DNA from: Plotosus lineatus
Lineage: Eukaryota > Chordata > Actinopteri > Siluriformes > Plotosidae
Direction of reading: 5' to 3'
Assembly: GCA_024760905.1 (NCBI GenBank)
Contig: CM045733.1
Span: 27,314,001 to 27,378,000 of the forward strand
Length of the DNA stretch: 64,000 bases
Made by a program: the position numbers and the translations under genes. The notes under the pieces were generated by a model, which saw nothing but the letters and a program-made list of their open reading frames with translations, was not told where the DNA came from and ran no database searches. Shown in pieces: positions 12,096 to 25,122 of the stretch; position 1 is the first letter of the stretch, and each line of letters begins with the position of its first letter.

Positions 12096-15000
12096 TATAC
12101 TGTTATTATTTACCTTAATTACAAATATGTAAATTGTGTTATATTTAAGTTGAGAGGAGCCAGTTGAGGTGGCTCAGGCATCTGATTAGGATGGCCTCCT
12201 GAACACCTCCCTGGTGTGGTTTTTCGGGCATGCCTAACTGGGAAGAGACTATGAGGTTGACCCAGAATACACCATAGAAACTATGTCTCCTGGCTGGTCT
12301 GGGAATGCCTTGGCGTCTCCCTGAAAGAGCTGGAGGAAGTACCTAGGGAGAGGTACGTCGGAACCTCATTACTTGGGCTGCTGTCCCCGTGACCCGACCC
12401 CAGCTCAAGCAGAAGAAAATGATCATGATGATGTTGCTGATGATGATGGTGATGACTTAAGTTATGCTGTAAGTAATAAAGTTTGTCACTTATGCTTTAA
12501 ACAGGATAATGTCAGCCTGATTTTGAAAGATATGAATGTAACTCATAAGTTCCTGGATGGGTGGCACTTCGAAGTTGAGTCACTGTATTCTGTCCACACC
12601 GTGGGTCTAAACATCATCATCACTGTACCTATAATGGGCTTGAATGTGATTTGGGACAAACAAACCAAAGTCATAATTGAGCTGGACGCCTCATGGAATG
12701 TAAGGATCTCAGCCTTTTAAAATTAATTAATTAACTTATTCAATTTTTCCTTGTATAATTCAGACATACTTAATTATTAATGTAGTGCAGATCCTAAATG
12801 TAACATTTATGAACCAATGAACAAAATCAAATCTGGAAGAGGTTAACTAATTGCTACAGAATTTTAACTTGCTAAAATGATGCAATCAGTAGTGGAACTG
12901 TTTATTGCCTGCTTAGGGTATAATCCTTTCGCGCTCATTGTCTCTATTAATAGTGTAAATCCAAATTCACCGTGTTAAGAAGTCCTTTTTCTCACATTTT
13001 CTTTTGGTGTGAACTGAACAGGGTAAAGTGCAAGGCTTGTGTGGTAACTTTGATGGGAAATTAATGAACGACTTCTTGATGAGCAGCTCCACTGAAGTGT
13101 TAAGTACACTGGAGTTTGGGAACAGCTGGAAGACAGCAGGGCCACCCTGCTCTGATGTGACTCATGAATTGTTTCCCTGTGAACGCCACTCATACTGCGC
13201 TGCTTGGGCACAGAGACGATGCATGATTCTACTTGGTGACATTTTTGAAGCCTGCCACTTTAAGGTTCTTTAACAACAATATTTCATACATTTTTTTTAA
13301 TGGTACCACCTTACCTATTTACTCATCAGAATAATTTCTCATTTACTTTTGTGCAAAAATGTGATTGTGTTTGTAACATGATTTTAATTTCAGATTTTAA
13401 TTACTGTTATAAAATATATAACTGAAACCACCCACCAACAAACAAACAAACAGACTATGTGGTGTCTGATTTGCAGGTTGATCCAAAGCCTTATTACCTG
13501 GCCTGTGTACTGGAGTCATGCTCTTGTGATTTTGAGGGCAAGTTCCTGGGATTTTGCACTGCTGTAGCAGCCTATGCAGATGCTTGCACAATTAAAGATG
13601 TCTGTATCAAATGGAGAACTCCTGATTTATGCCGTAAGTGTCTTCCAAAACATGAACATCCTTCAGTATTAACATCGTTTACTAATAAAATATACAGTAA
13701 AAAAAAATAATTGAGCAATTATTAAATATAGTAAGTTCTGAGAATAAGTACATTTATAATCGCACATCCAGGATAAATTCCACACCTTAAGATTAAGTAT
13801 AACTAAAATTAACTTGGAGAGAAAATATAAACCCTGATATATTAAAATAATATACTATTGTGACACACTAGACGTTGTCAGTCTTTGTTTGTTTTTCAGT
13901 CCCAGATAGTAATCATAAAATTACTTCCTGGTGGGAGATGGGGTGGGGTGGTGGTGTACTCCTTCACTGTTTGTTTTTTTGGTCTGATCAAAATCCATTG
14001 TGTGTGCGCTCTTTCTTCCACAGCGGTCTATTGTGACTATTACAATGAAGAGGGTCAGTGCAGCTGGCATTATGAAGCATGTCCTAGACAGATCAAAACT
14101 TGTGGGAAAAACAACAAATTCTTTGAAATGCTTGAAGGTTTTCGTTTAACCCTTTGTATCTTTTTAATTTGTTGCAAGTTAGTTATTGCATTCTTTTACA
14201 ACTCTTAATGAATACCTTTATTAATTTGATCTTTATTATTTTTTGTTAGTATGGAAGATGATTCAACTAAATATTTAAAATTTATCAAATTTATTAATGG
14301 TTATAATTTATATTGTGCTCAAACCACGTGTTTTGGGGAAGGTTGCTACCCACGGTGCCCTGCTGACTTTCCATATTATGATGAGAACAGAAGAATATGT
14401 TCCAGTTTAGACAACTGTACCTGTCTCTTCAATAACACTGTGGTTGGACCTCGTGCTAAAGTGACTACAGCCACTGAATGCTGGTTAGTTTGTATGATAT
14501 ATGCAATTCTGTGTATTTTTACCTCTGCATTACCTGCTGATTTAATTCATATCTGAATATGGTTTATGTTCTTTTGCCATAGTGATTGCATTGAGGGGCA
14601 AATTATTTGTGGTGAGTTTAAGTTTACAGTATATGCCCACTTGAACATATGTATAAGATCAATTTTAATTCTACTATATCCTTTAACAAAATTACTGTAC
14701 TGTTATGTTTATGCCCACAGATTTGTGCCCACCATTATTATTACATACAACAACAGAAAACCCAGAAACATCAGTACCAGGAAACACAACACTATATAAA
14801 ACTATAAATCCAACTACAACAAAGACAACTGTCACAGTTTTAAGCTCAACACTGTATACATCAACTGGGGAAACAGTCACACCCACTACAACTATAACAC
14901 CCAAAATCACCACTACAAAAACAACTATAAAGCCTCAGACTATGATGCTATTAACAATGATTACTACACAGGCAACTGAAACCACAACCACCACAAAAAC

Positions 15001-18000
15001 AGCAACAACATTAATTACAACTGAAAAATATAAAACTACAAGTCCATTAACTACAACAATGCTATCTAAAACCCCAACAACACCAGAAATCACAACCAAA
15101 GAATCTACATTTACAACACAACTAAATACAACTTCAACTACATCAGAGACACCAGTAACCACATCATCTACAAAATCCACAACTGTACCTAAAACTATGA
15201 CTCCACGAATTACAGCCTCAACAAATACATCCTTAGTGACCACCATCACCATGGCAACACCAACCCCAGAAATCACCACCAAAGAATCTACATTTACAAC
15301 TGCACATATTCCAACTTCAAATACATCAGAGACACCAGTAACCACATCATCTACAAAATCCACAACTGCACCTAAAACTACAACTCCACTAACTACAGCT
15401 TCAACAAATACACCTTTAATGACTACCTCAACCATGGCAACACCAACCCCAGAAATCACGACCAAAGAATCTACATTTATAACGCCACATATTCCAACTT
15501 CAGCGACATCAGCTACATCAGAGACACCAGTAACCACATCATCTACAAAATCCACAACTGCACCTAATACTACAACTCCACCAGCTACAGCTTCAACTAA
15601 TACACCTTTAATGACTACCTACACCATGGCAACACCAACCCCAGAAATCACAGCCAGAGAATCTACATTTACAACTCCACATACTTCAACTTCAGCTACA
15701 TCAGATACATCAAAGACACCAGTAACCACATCATCTACAAAATCCACAACTGCACCTAAAACTACAACTCCACTAACCACAGCTTCAACAAATACACCTT
15801 TAATGACTACCTCCACCATGACAACACCAACCCCAGAAATCACAACCAAAGAATCTACATTTACAACTTCACATATTCCAACTTCAGCGACATCAGTTAC
15901 ATCAGAGACACCAGGAACCACATCATCTACAAAATCCACAACTGCACCTAAAACTACAACTCCACTAACTACAGCTTCAACAAATACACCCTTAGTGACC
16001 ACCTTCACCATGACAACACCAACCACAGAAATCACGACCAAAGAATCTACATTTACAACTCAACATATTCCAACTTCAGCTACATCAGAGACACCAGTAA
16101 CCACATCATCTACAAAATCCACAACTGCAACTAATACTACAACTCCACTAACTACAGCTTCAACAAATACACCTTTAATGACTACCTCCACCATGGCAAC
16201 ACCAACCCCAGAAATCACAACCAGAGAATCTACATTTACAACTCCACATACTCCAACTTCAACAAATACACCACTAACTCCAACAGTGACAACTGTCATC
16301 ACAACATCATGGCCAAGTACTACAATTGGACCTGATTGCAAGGATCTGATAAGAAACTACAGCTGGCCAGATGGCTATCAATGGACAGAGGATTGCTTTA
16401 ATAAAGTTTGCAGGAATGGTGTTATTGAGTTGAGACCTTTAATATGCCCAATTCCAGTTGTACCTGTATGCCCCAGAGGAATGCCACATAAAGTAAAAGA
16501 CAAGCAAGGCTGTTGTGATATCTGGCAGTGTGACTGTGAGTGCAAATGGTTTTTCCTCTCCTTTACAGCGTGATAAGACTCCAATAACAAATTTAGGTGA
16601 AATAATACATAAGTGAAAGCTTTAAGCAGATTTCTAATATATTTAATTTTATATTTTTAAATTTAGAGTTTGATATTCTCTATAATTAGTAATTTATTTC
16701 ATAGTTAGTTATTTATGTAGTTAATCTGTGTTTTTTCTTCATGGAGACCGCTGGACAAGGTCTGTCTGTCTTCCTTTCGGCTTTTTCCCTTTCACTCAGG
16801 AGTCGCCACAACGAATCATCTGATTCGCATGTTTGATTTGGCAGAGGTTTTAACGATGGATGCCCTTCCTGTCACAACCCTTTGTTAGCAAGGGACAGAA
16901 ACACGCTGGCGACTTTGCAGCCTACTCTTTATGAAAGTCAGCAATGGTTCTTTTACATGCCTCTCACCATAGACAGTGAGAGACATGGCCCACCTTTGAT
17001 AACCCAGTTAGCCGCACTGCGGGGGGGGGGGGGCAGTGACAACCTTGTGGAGAGTGGGAGTCGAACCCCCAACCTTTGGATCAGCGATCCAGCGCCCTAT
17101 ACCACTAGACCACCACTGCTAAATTTTTCATCAGAACATAATAAATATTACAACAAAAAGAGCATACCTGACGTCCAAAATAAATAAATATACTTATCAA
17201 GACCAGCATGATGGTATAGTGATTAGCACTTCTGTCACATAGCAAGAGATCCTGTATCCAATCTCCATGCCTACCGAGGCTGTTTTTGTTTGGAGTTTGC
17301 ATGTACTCGCTGTGTTTGTGTGAATTTCCTCTTAGTGCTCTGGTTTCTGCCCGCAGTCCAAAGACATGCACACGGGGCTAATTCAATACTCTCGATAGTC
17401 CATAGGTGCGAATGTGAGTATTGTTTTTTTTTTTTGTGTGTGTGTGTGTGTGTGTTAGCCCTGCAATAGACTGATGAGCTATTCATGGTGTATGTACTGA
17501 GCCTTCACCTGGTGTCAGCTGGAATGGGCTTCAGCCTCGCTCTAACTCTATTAAAGGAAAAGGAAAAAGCACTTTGGAAAATTAAATGAATAAGTTTTAA
17601 TCAGTGATACTTACATTTTTTAAATAATATTATTTTTACTTTTTTCCCAAATTTTTGTTCATAATAAATATAACAGCTACTATGCCCTGGGATTCTGCCC
17701 TTTTTTATGATTAACTATTTTCATACATTTCTCCAATGTTTTTCCTCAGGTCAGTGTGATCTCTTTGGAGACCCACACTACATTTCCTTTGCTGGACAGA
17801 CCTTTCAGTTCCTTGAAAACTGTACATATATTCTTGTAGAGGAAAGGACTCCGAACCACAATCTCAGGATCATTGTTGATAATTATTACTGTGAGCCATT
17901 TGCTTCCTGTGCCAAGGGCATCATTCTAAACTACCACTACAACACAGTAATACTTCAAGTGCTTCAAAGTCATGATGGAATGCCCAGAGTAGAAGTAGGT

Positions 18001-18470
18001 ATATACAGCTTCATGAACATGTTTGCCTTTAAGTTGTTCAGTTTTATTGTAATTCTCATGTTCAAGGTGCTAATGTACTGACTCCTGTGCTTTCAATGTG
18101 CTTTTAGTTTGCAGGTTTTTACATGATAATATTCAGCACTCAGAATTTCTGCAGTGTTTGCATCATGTTAATATTAATCTTCTTTGTCTGTATTTCCAAG
18201 ACGTTTCTGAATTATAACAAAATAAAGCCACCATACGAAATAGATGGAATTCGGATTGAGACTACAGACGCCGAAGTTTATATTTACATTGAAGAGATCC
18301 GATCATACATCTTTCTCAGTATATGGAACACACTACAGATTAATCTGGCAATGGAGCATTTCTTAAATAACACGCAGGGACAGTGTGGTAAGTGACCAAT
18401 GATGTGGCTTGTTTTGTAACGCCTTTTTGAAAATAGTGCAGGCTAAAATGCATAAAAACGCACACACACA

Positions 18471-18504
<34 letters not shown>

Positions 18505-19158
18505 GCAAAACGTTCAGTTTAACAAATGTTTCATCATTTCAAATTGTTTATCATTACAACACTACTAATATATACTGTTTTAGTATTATTACAACACTAT
18601 ATAATTGTGTATGCATATTTGGGGCAGTTTAACATACTTGGAAGGAAATTGCTATCCACCCCCTCTTATGAATGTGCTCACAAATGCCAATGATTGGCTG
18701 GTGATTGCTGTGAGTGACAGGTAAGTAACAATTTCCTTAAGGGTTTGTTAAACCTCAATTTCTTCGTGATGACACGCTTATCTGAACTGCATACACAGGC
18801 CGTGTTCTTGAGATGTGATGAAGTACAATAAAAATGTTAATATAATAGTATTATTACATAAGGATATTTCATGTACAGTGGTACCTCACTTTACGAAATC
18901 AATCCGTTCCAGAGCCGTTTTTGTAACCTGCATTTTTTGTAAATTGAACCACATTTTACATGTAAAATGAGTGATTCATTCCAAGGCATCCAATACTACT
19001 CCCTAAACCCTTTAAAAATTATAAAAGCATACCTTTTAAGACCTCCTTCTGCTTCAATATCGTACTGATGGCAGTCGGGTTTGGCCATATTCCTTTGTGA
19101 TATCACTCAAGTCCGTTTCTTCTTCTCACTCGCACCAGAAATCACACACACATGCGTG

Positions 19159-19208
<50 letters not shown>

Positions 19209-19810
19209 CGTGTGTTGACCATGTCTTCTTAGAAAAGTTATAATCTTACAAATGTTTATGGAAGGTTAAAAGCCTGAGTCAAGAATTAAAGCATAAAACA
19301 ACAGTAACTCTGTCCTTTACACGAAAAGCATCATAGTAGATTCAGCTCCATAATAGGCAATGGGAGGTAGCTGTGTCATCACGCCGAGCCAATGGGATCC
19401 CTGTCCAAGATGGCGTCAGGTGGACCTGTCCAAGATGGCGCTCAAGTGAAGGCGACATGAACAACAGCTCAATTGTTAGCCAATTGGTGGCCAGCGGGGC
19501 AGGATGTTTGAACGTCATTGATGGGAGAGCAGCTCGTGCATTGTTTGAATGTTTGAATGGCACGTTTGAATTTTTAAGATGGAGCTTTCGTAACATGAAC
19601 TAGTTTCGTATACAGAGAAAAAGTTTTAGGAAAATGCGTTTCATAGCCTGTATTTTTCGTTTGGTGAGACTTTCGTAACGTGAGGTACCACTGTACTGTA
19701 TCTACTGAGTGTGAGGCATAAAAATTTTAAAACATATATTACAAAATATTCAATTTACACTGCAAATTGAATTATATTGACTATACACTCATCGGTTACT
19801 TAAAAAAAAA

Positions 19811-19880
<70 letters not shown>

Positions 19881-22800
19881 TCATATATAGTCTTATCCAT
19901 TCAATTAATCATGAGGGTTGAATGCAATGCATGTACTAATAAAATATGTTAAAAAATAATTCGTATCAAACAACAAAATTTCTAAAAATTGTGATGGTCA
20001 TAACTTTAACAATTTCATACTTTTCGCGACAGTTCTTCTGGGATTTGCACACTCAATAATTTCTGGAGTTATGTTCCAAAACCATGGATTTTTTTGCACT
20101 CCTACATGATTGGCTGATTGAACAGCTGGATGTACACCTCTTCAAATGTTCCTAATAAAATGAACAGCAAGTGCACATTATAGCACTCAAGGTTAATCTT
20201 TTTCTCATTTGTAGGAATTTGTGGAGGTGCCTCATGTATACGCAGGAATGGTTCAATTGAAAGTGATGACTGTTGTGATAAGACTGCATATGAATGGATA
20301 GAAGATGATCCGCTGAAGCCATACTGTCAAGAAGCTCCCCGGCATGTCCCTTGTTTCACTGACAAACCACCAACACCAACTGTTTCTCCAACACCACCCT
20401 GTATTGCTCCTGTCTGTGAACTCCTGAGACATGAGTAAGCATTAGAGTTCAGAAACATGTTTTCTAGATATGAAGAACAGGTTTATGTATAAATTGTGCC
20501 AAATATGGTCATTAATAAATTCAACATATGATATTAAGAATATGTTTACATTTAAAGCTTTAACAGACAGCTGTACCTGATACAAATTAAAAGTACTCTA
20601 TTTCTTTCAGAGGAAGCACAAGTCCTTTCCGGTTGGATTTATAGAGTTAATTAGGATGCGGGCATTGGCAAATGGGGTACGGGTGGCCTAGTGGTATAGG
20701 ACACTAGATTGATGATCCTGAGGTTGGGGGTTCGAGTCCCACTCTCCAAAAGGTTGTCACTGTCTCCCCAGTGCAGCTAACCGGGTTATCAAAGGCCAAC
20801 CATGTCTCCCACTGTCCATGGTGAGAGGCATGTAAAAGAACCTTTGCTGAATTTCGACAAAAGTAGACTGCAAAGCCTTCAGCGTGTTTCCGCCCTGCGA
20901 TGGCCTGGCGAGCTATCCAGGGTGTACTCTGCCCTCGCCTAGAAACGGCTGGGATGAGGGCCAGTCTCCCAGTGACCCTAATTAGGATTAAGTGGTTACA
21001 GAAACTGAACTGAATAGGCAAATCAGCAATAAAATTAAACTCCAGTAAAATCCATGGTTAAGTCTGTTGGGTTTTTATACCCGAGCCTAGTGGCTCATCA
21101 GGCCGGTGCTTATCCCCAGTTTCTGTAACGTGAAGCAACCAGTAGTTCAACTCCTCCTGGATGGGACACTAGTCCATCACAGGTTACCTTCCCAGTATAT
21201 TTTTACTGGTACTGCTGGGTGAACAAAGGCACACTTGTGATTGAGACTTTGCCCAGGGGTCTTCGCACATTGAGGGTCTCAGTGGTATTCGAAATCACAA
21301 CCTCCTGATCATGAGTGCAACACCCTAACCACTACACCACCAGTCCCACAGTAAAATCCATGGGATATATGAAATGAAAAGGTAAATTGTGATTCATCAA
21401 ATAAATTCCTTACTAACTGGTGCATCAAAAACAAAAAGTAATACCCCCATTTCACTGGAGCGTGGCAGACTGCGTAAGCAAAAATGTCGTCCTCAAACGT
21501 TCTTCAGTTCTTCTCTCATCTTCTGTGTCATTCCGTATGATTTCCAAATGTGTTCCTCCACTTCCGGCAGACCAAAATCTTCCGCAAACATGCTTTTGAA
21601 CATGTTCAAAAGCAAGTTCACGGAAAAATTTTCCGAGAGTGTTCCCTCTGGTTCCGCAGTCCTTCCGTAAACATTCCATCATTTCCGCAAAGGGTCCATG
21701 AGCTTTCCTTTCACACAAGTGTTCCGTGACTGATCCGCATGTCTTCCCCCATCTTCTGTATGACCAAAAGCGGCCACGGAACAGTCGCGTTCATCTACGG
21801 ATCCAACAGAATGCTCACGGAAGGCACGGAATACATGCGGAACAATAGAGAAACACTGTGAAACTTCCGTAGACAGTACACGGAACAAGGCGGAACGGTT
21901 GCAGAATACATACAGAACGTTTGCGGAATAGTCTCGGATAGCAAGGAAGACTTACGGAACACTCACGGAACTCACTTTGACTATAAATACAAGTGCGCAA
22001 GACTCATTCATTTTGAGAGACGCCATGATGCCGAAAGCCAAGAGGAAGACATCCACCAAGAGGCCATGGTCTCTAACACCGGAAACCCCAGTTGAAGAGC
22101 CTTCTCGAGAAGCCAAGGTCAACACCCAGCTGGATGTTGCTTCTGATATTGCCGCTGACCCGAACAAGAAGGCACGCTTATACAGCAAGCGCACCGATGA
22201 TGAGGAGCAGGTCATAGTAGAGTTCATCCAGGCGAACGAGTGCCTGCACATCAAAAAACTTCGATCCTGGACGGAAAAGCACACAAGGCCAAACTCAGGG
22301 CTGATCAGGGTTCATGCATGGGGAGGAGCGACGTAGAGTTGAAACAATGGTTCCATAGCATGCGGACGAGGCTGGGAAAGCTTAGACGGTGGAAGTCGGG
22401 GCAAGCTGACCTGAACATGTCTCAGAGGGACCAGTGGATATATGACAGCTTTAGCTTCCTATGTTCACACATTGTTGAGGTACAGCATAGGAACGATGTA
22501 TCTCTGAAGGCAAAGATTCCTGCTGCAGCGTGTTTTTTCCCTCCCCGCTATGGTGATCTCAACTTCCATGCTCCAGTGCTTCCCCTGTGCTCAAATAAAA
22601 AGTCATTGTTTCATAGTACTTGGTCTCCTGCATCTTTGTGTCCGAAGGATATGCTCCCACAAAATCAAAAAATATGTTACAAAGTCTTCTGACCGGAAAC
22701 ATGGACTCAGCAAAGACCGCCCAACTCCAGCAGGCATTATCCCACCAGGGAATCCTCTTGCAACAACACAACTCCACCCTGCACCAAATTGCGGACAACC

Positions 22801-24954
22801 TCCAAAGAATAACCACGAGCATGGTGCAGCTCGGCGGAAGGATGGACGCCATCGCCTCCCAACTCTTCACCACTCCCCGCTCACTCCCCCCTCACTCTCC
22901 GCTTCGGCAGCAATGCTAGCCTTACTCCCCATGCACTCATCACCATGTCAGGCAGGTATTCAGGCATGATCGGCTCATGTGCACAGTTCCTCCATCTGTG
23001 TTTACTGGTCTTCAGCCAGCAGCGGCTCTAATACACCACCAACCAAGCCAAGACCGCTTTTGTTATGAGCCTACTCATAGAGCAAGCCTTGTCCTGGGCG
23101 CTAGGGGTTGCCACCCATACCCCGGAGTTATGCTTGGACTTTGACCAGTTTGTGCTGGAAACGAAAAGGGTCTTCGACCATCTGGCTAAAGGGGAGGAAG
23201 CAAGCAGTCAGCTATTATAAATCAAGCAAGGCTCGCAGTCAGTTTCGGAGTATCCAATCAGATTCCGGATCCTCCACTGAAAGCGGCTGGAACAACCCTG
23301 CGTTCCAGGGGGCCTTCCTGCGGAGCTGAATGAGAGGCTGAAGGATGAGCTCGCGGCACGAGATGAGACAGCATCTCTCGAAGATTTGATCGGCGTTCCG
23401 AGTGAATACCACGATCTGAAAGAGCTGTTCAGCAAGGACCGAGCTCGTTCGCTATCACCTCATCGACCATACGACTGCGCCATCGACTTACTCCCAGGTT
23501 CCACGCTCCCTTCTCACTGATTATATAACCTCTTGAAGCCGGAGAAAGAGGCCATGGAAACCTATGTAAATGAGTTGCTGACTGCAGGTCACATCCGGCC
23601 CTCCTTGTCCCTGGTAGGTTGGAGAAAAAAATGCTTGGAGAAAAGTGTCCGGTGTGATGTGTGATAGGAAGGTATCGGCAAGAATGAAAGGAAAAGTGTA
23701 CAAGATTTTGTTGAGGCCAGCGATGTTGTATGGTTTAGAAACAGTGGCCCTGGGGAAAAGACAGGAGGCTGAGCTGGAGGTAGCAGAGATGAAATGTTGA
23801 GGTTCCCTTTGGGCGTAACGAGGATGGATAGGATCAGGAATGAGCACATCAGAGGGACAGCACATGTAAGATGTATTGGAGACAAAGTCAGAGAGGCTAG
23901 ATTGAGATGGTTTGAGCATGTACATACGAGGGATCGTGAGTATTTTGGTAGAAGGATGCCGAGGTTGGAACTACCAGGCAGAAAGCCCAGAGGAAGACCA
24001 AAGAGAAGATCATAGATGTGAAGGAGGACATGAAGGTAGTTGGTGTAAGAGAAGAAGATGCAGAGGATAGGGTGAAATGGAGGCAGATAATTCACTATGG
24101 TGACCCCTGAAGAGAACAGCTGAAAGGAAAAGAAGAAGAAGAAGAAGAAGAATGATTTATTGAAGGTACAAATAAAAAGAACGTATTGACATTATTGATG
24201 TTAAACATATTAACATATGTTAAATTTTAAATTTATTGTAAATCATAAACATATAGTACATTATAAACAAATAGTACATTATAAACAAATTGTAAATTAT
24301 AAACATGTTTTAAATTTTAAATTTGTTGTAAATTATAAACATATACAGTTGGCCCTCTACTAACGAAAACCTCTGAATACGAAAAATCCAGGTTGCAAAA
24401 AAAAAATTCCAAAATTTTCACCCTCCGTATACGAAACAACCTCTTCTTACGAAAAGCACCAAACGCGCCATTCAAAAATTCAAACAATGTTGCTCTCTCA
24501 TTGGCTGTCTCCCAACATCCCGCCCCGGTGGCCTCCCATTGGCCTCCCATTGGGCAGGAGGGAGCTGAATCTCCATAGTACTGCACCCATAAGCTTGTTT
24601 GTCACACACATAAAGGAGAGACGTACTGTTGGTTCGTGAGTATTGCGAGTTTTGAGAGTACTCATTGCAGCTTATTTGAGGAGGTCCGGATGAGCCACGC
24701 AACTGTCTCAAAAGCTCCGCATTCGGCCACGAAGCATTTTTGTGCACGGACGTGGGCGGCACCACAAATGTTCTGTACACGAATGCTCTGTGAGACAAAA
24801 GGCCTCTGATCTCGCAAGGAAGCAAGTTAATATTGAATCCGGACCTCAGATCTTTCAAACAGGTAATTCCACTTTAAATACAACACCCCGTCTCAAAAGC
24901 TCCGTCGGCTGTGCGCTGCGTGTGGGCGGAGTCCGCAGTCGGCAGAGCGCCACT

Positions 24955-24986
<32 letters not shown>

Positions 24987-24990
24987 TTTA

Positions 24991-25032
<42 letters not shown>

Positions 25033-25076
25033 AGAGAGACAGAGAGAGACAGAGAGAGATAGATAGAGAGACATTG

Positions 25077-25122
<46 letters not shown>

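Noticed and set aside
14251..14341. Extension of the mucin exon upstream to a good-looking acceptor at 14250
   Set aside because: In the required phase it meets TAA within ten codons, and the family sequence LEG-CYPRCP joins perfectly at 14342.
15083..16207. Repeat array considered as CRISPR or satellite
   Set aside because: Units are contiguous, in frame and encode a mucin domain; there are no spacers.
14935..16341. Long open frames on the minus strand opposite the mucin repeats
   Set aside because: They are the reverse complement of Thr/Ser codons (ACA, ACT, TCA), giving Val/Gly/Asp-rich translations with no start context or splice support.
17040..17120. tRNA-like sequences with B-box phrases (also at 20700, 28790, 39680)
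   Set aside because: They are the heads of SINEs, followed by SINE bodies and tails; no clean cloverleaf or isolated tRNA gene.
19767..19952. Open frames over CA/TG, GA and TA repeats (also near 37250, 42160, 51600, 60500, 61400)
   Set aside because: They are low-complexity dinucleotide translations (His-Thr, Cys-Val, Arg-Glu).
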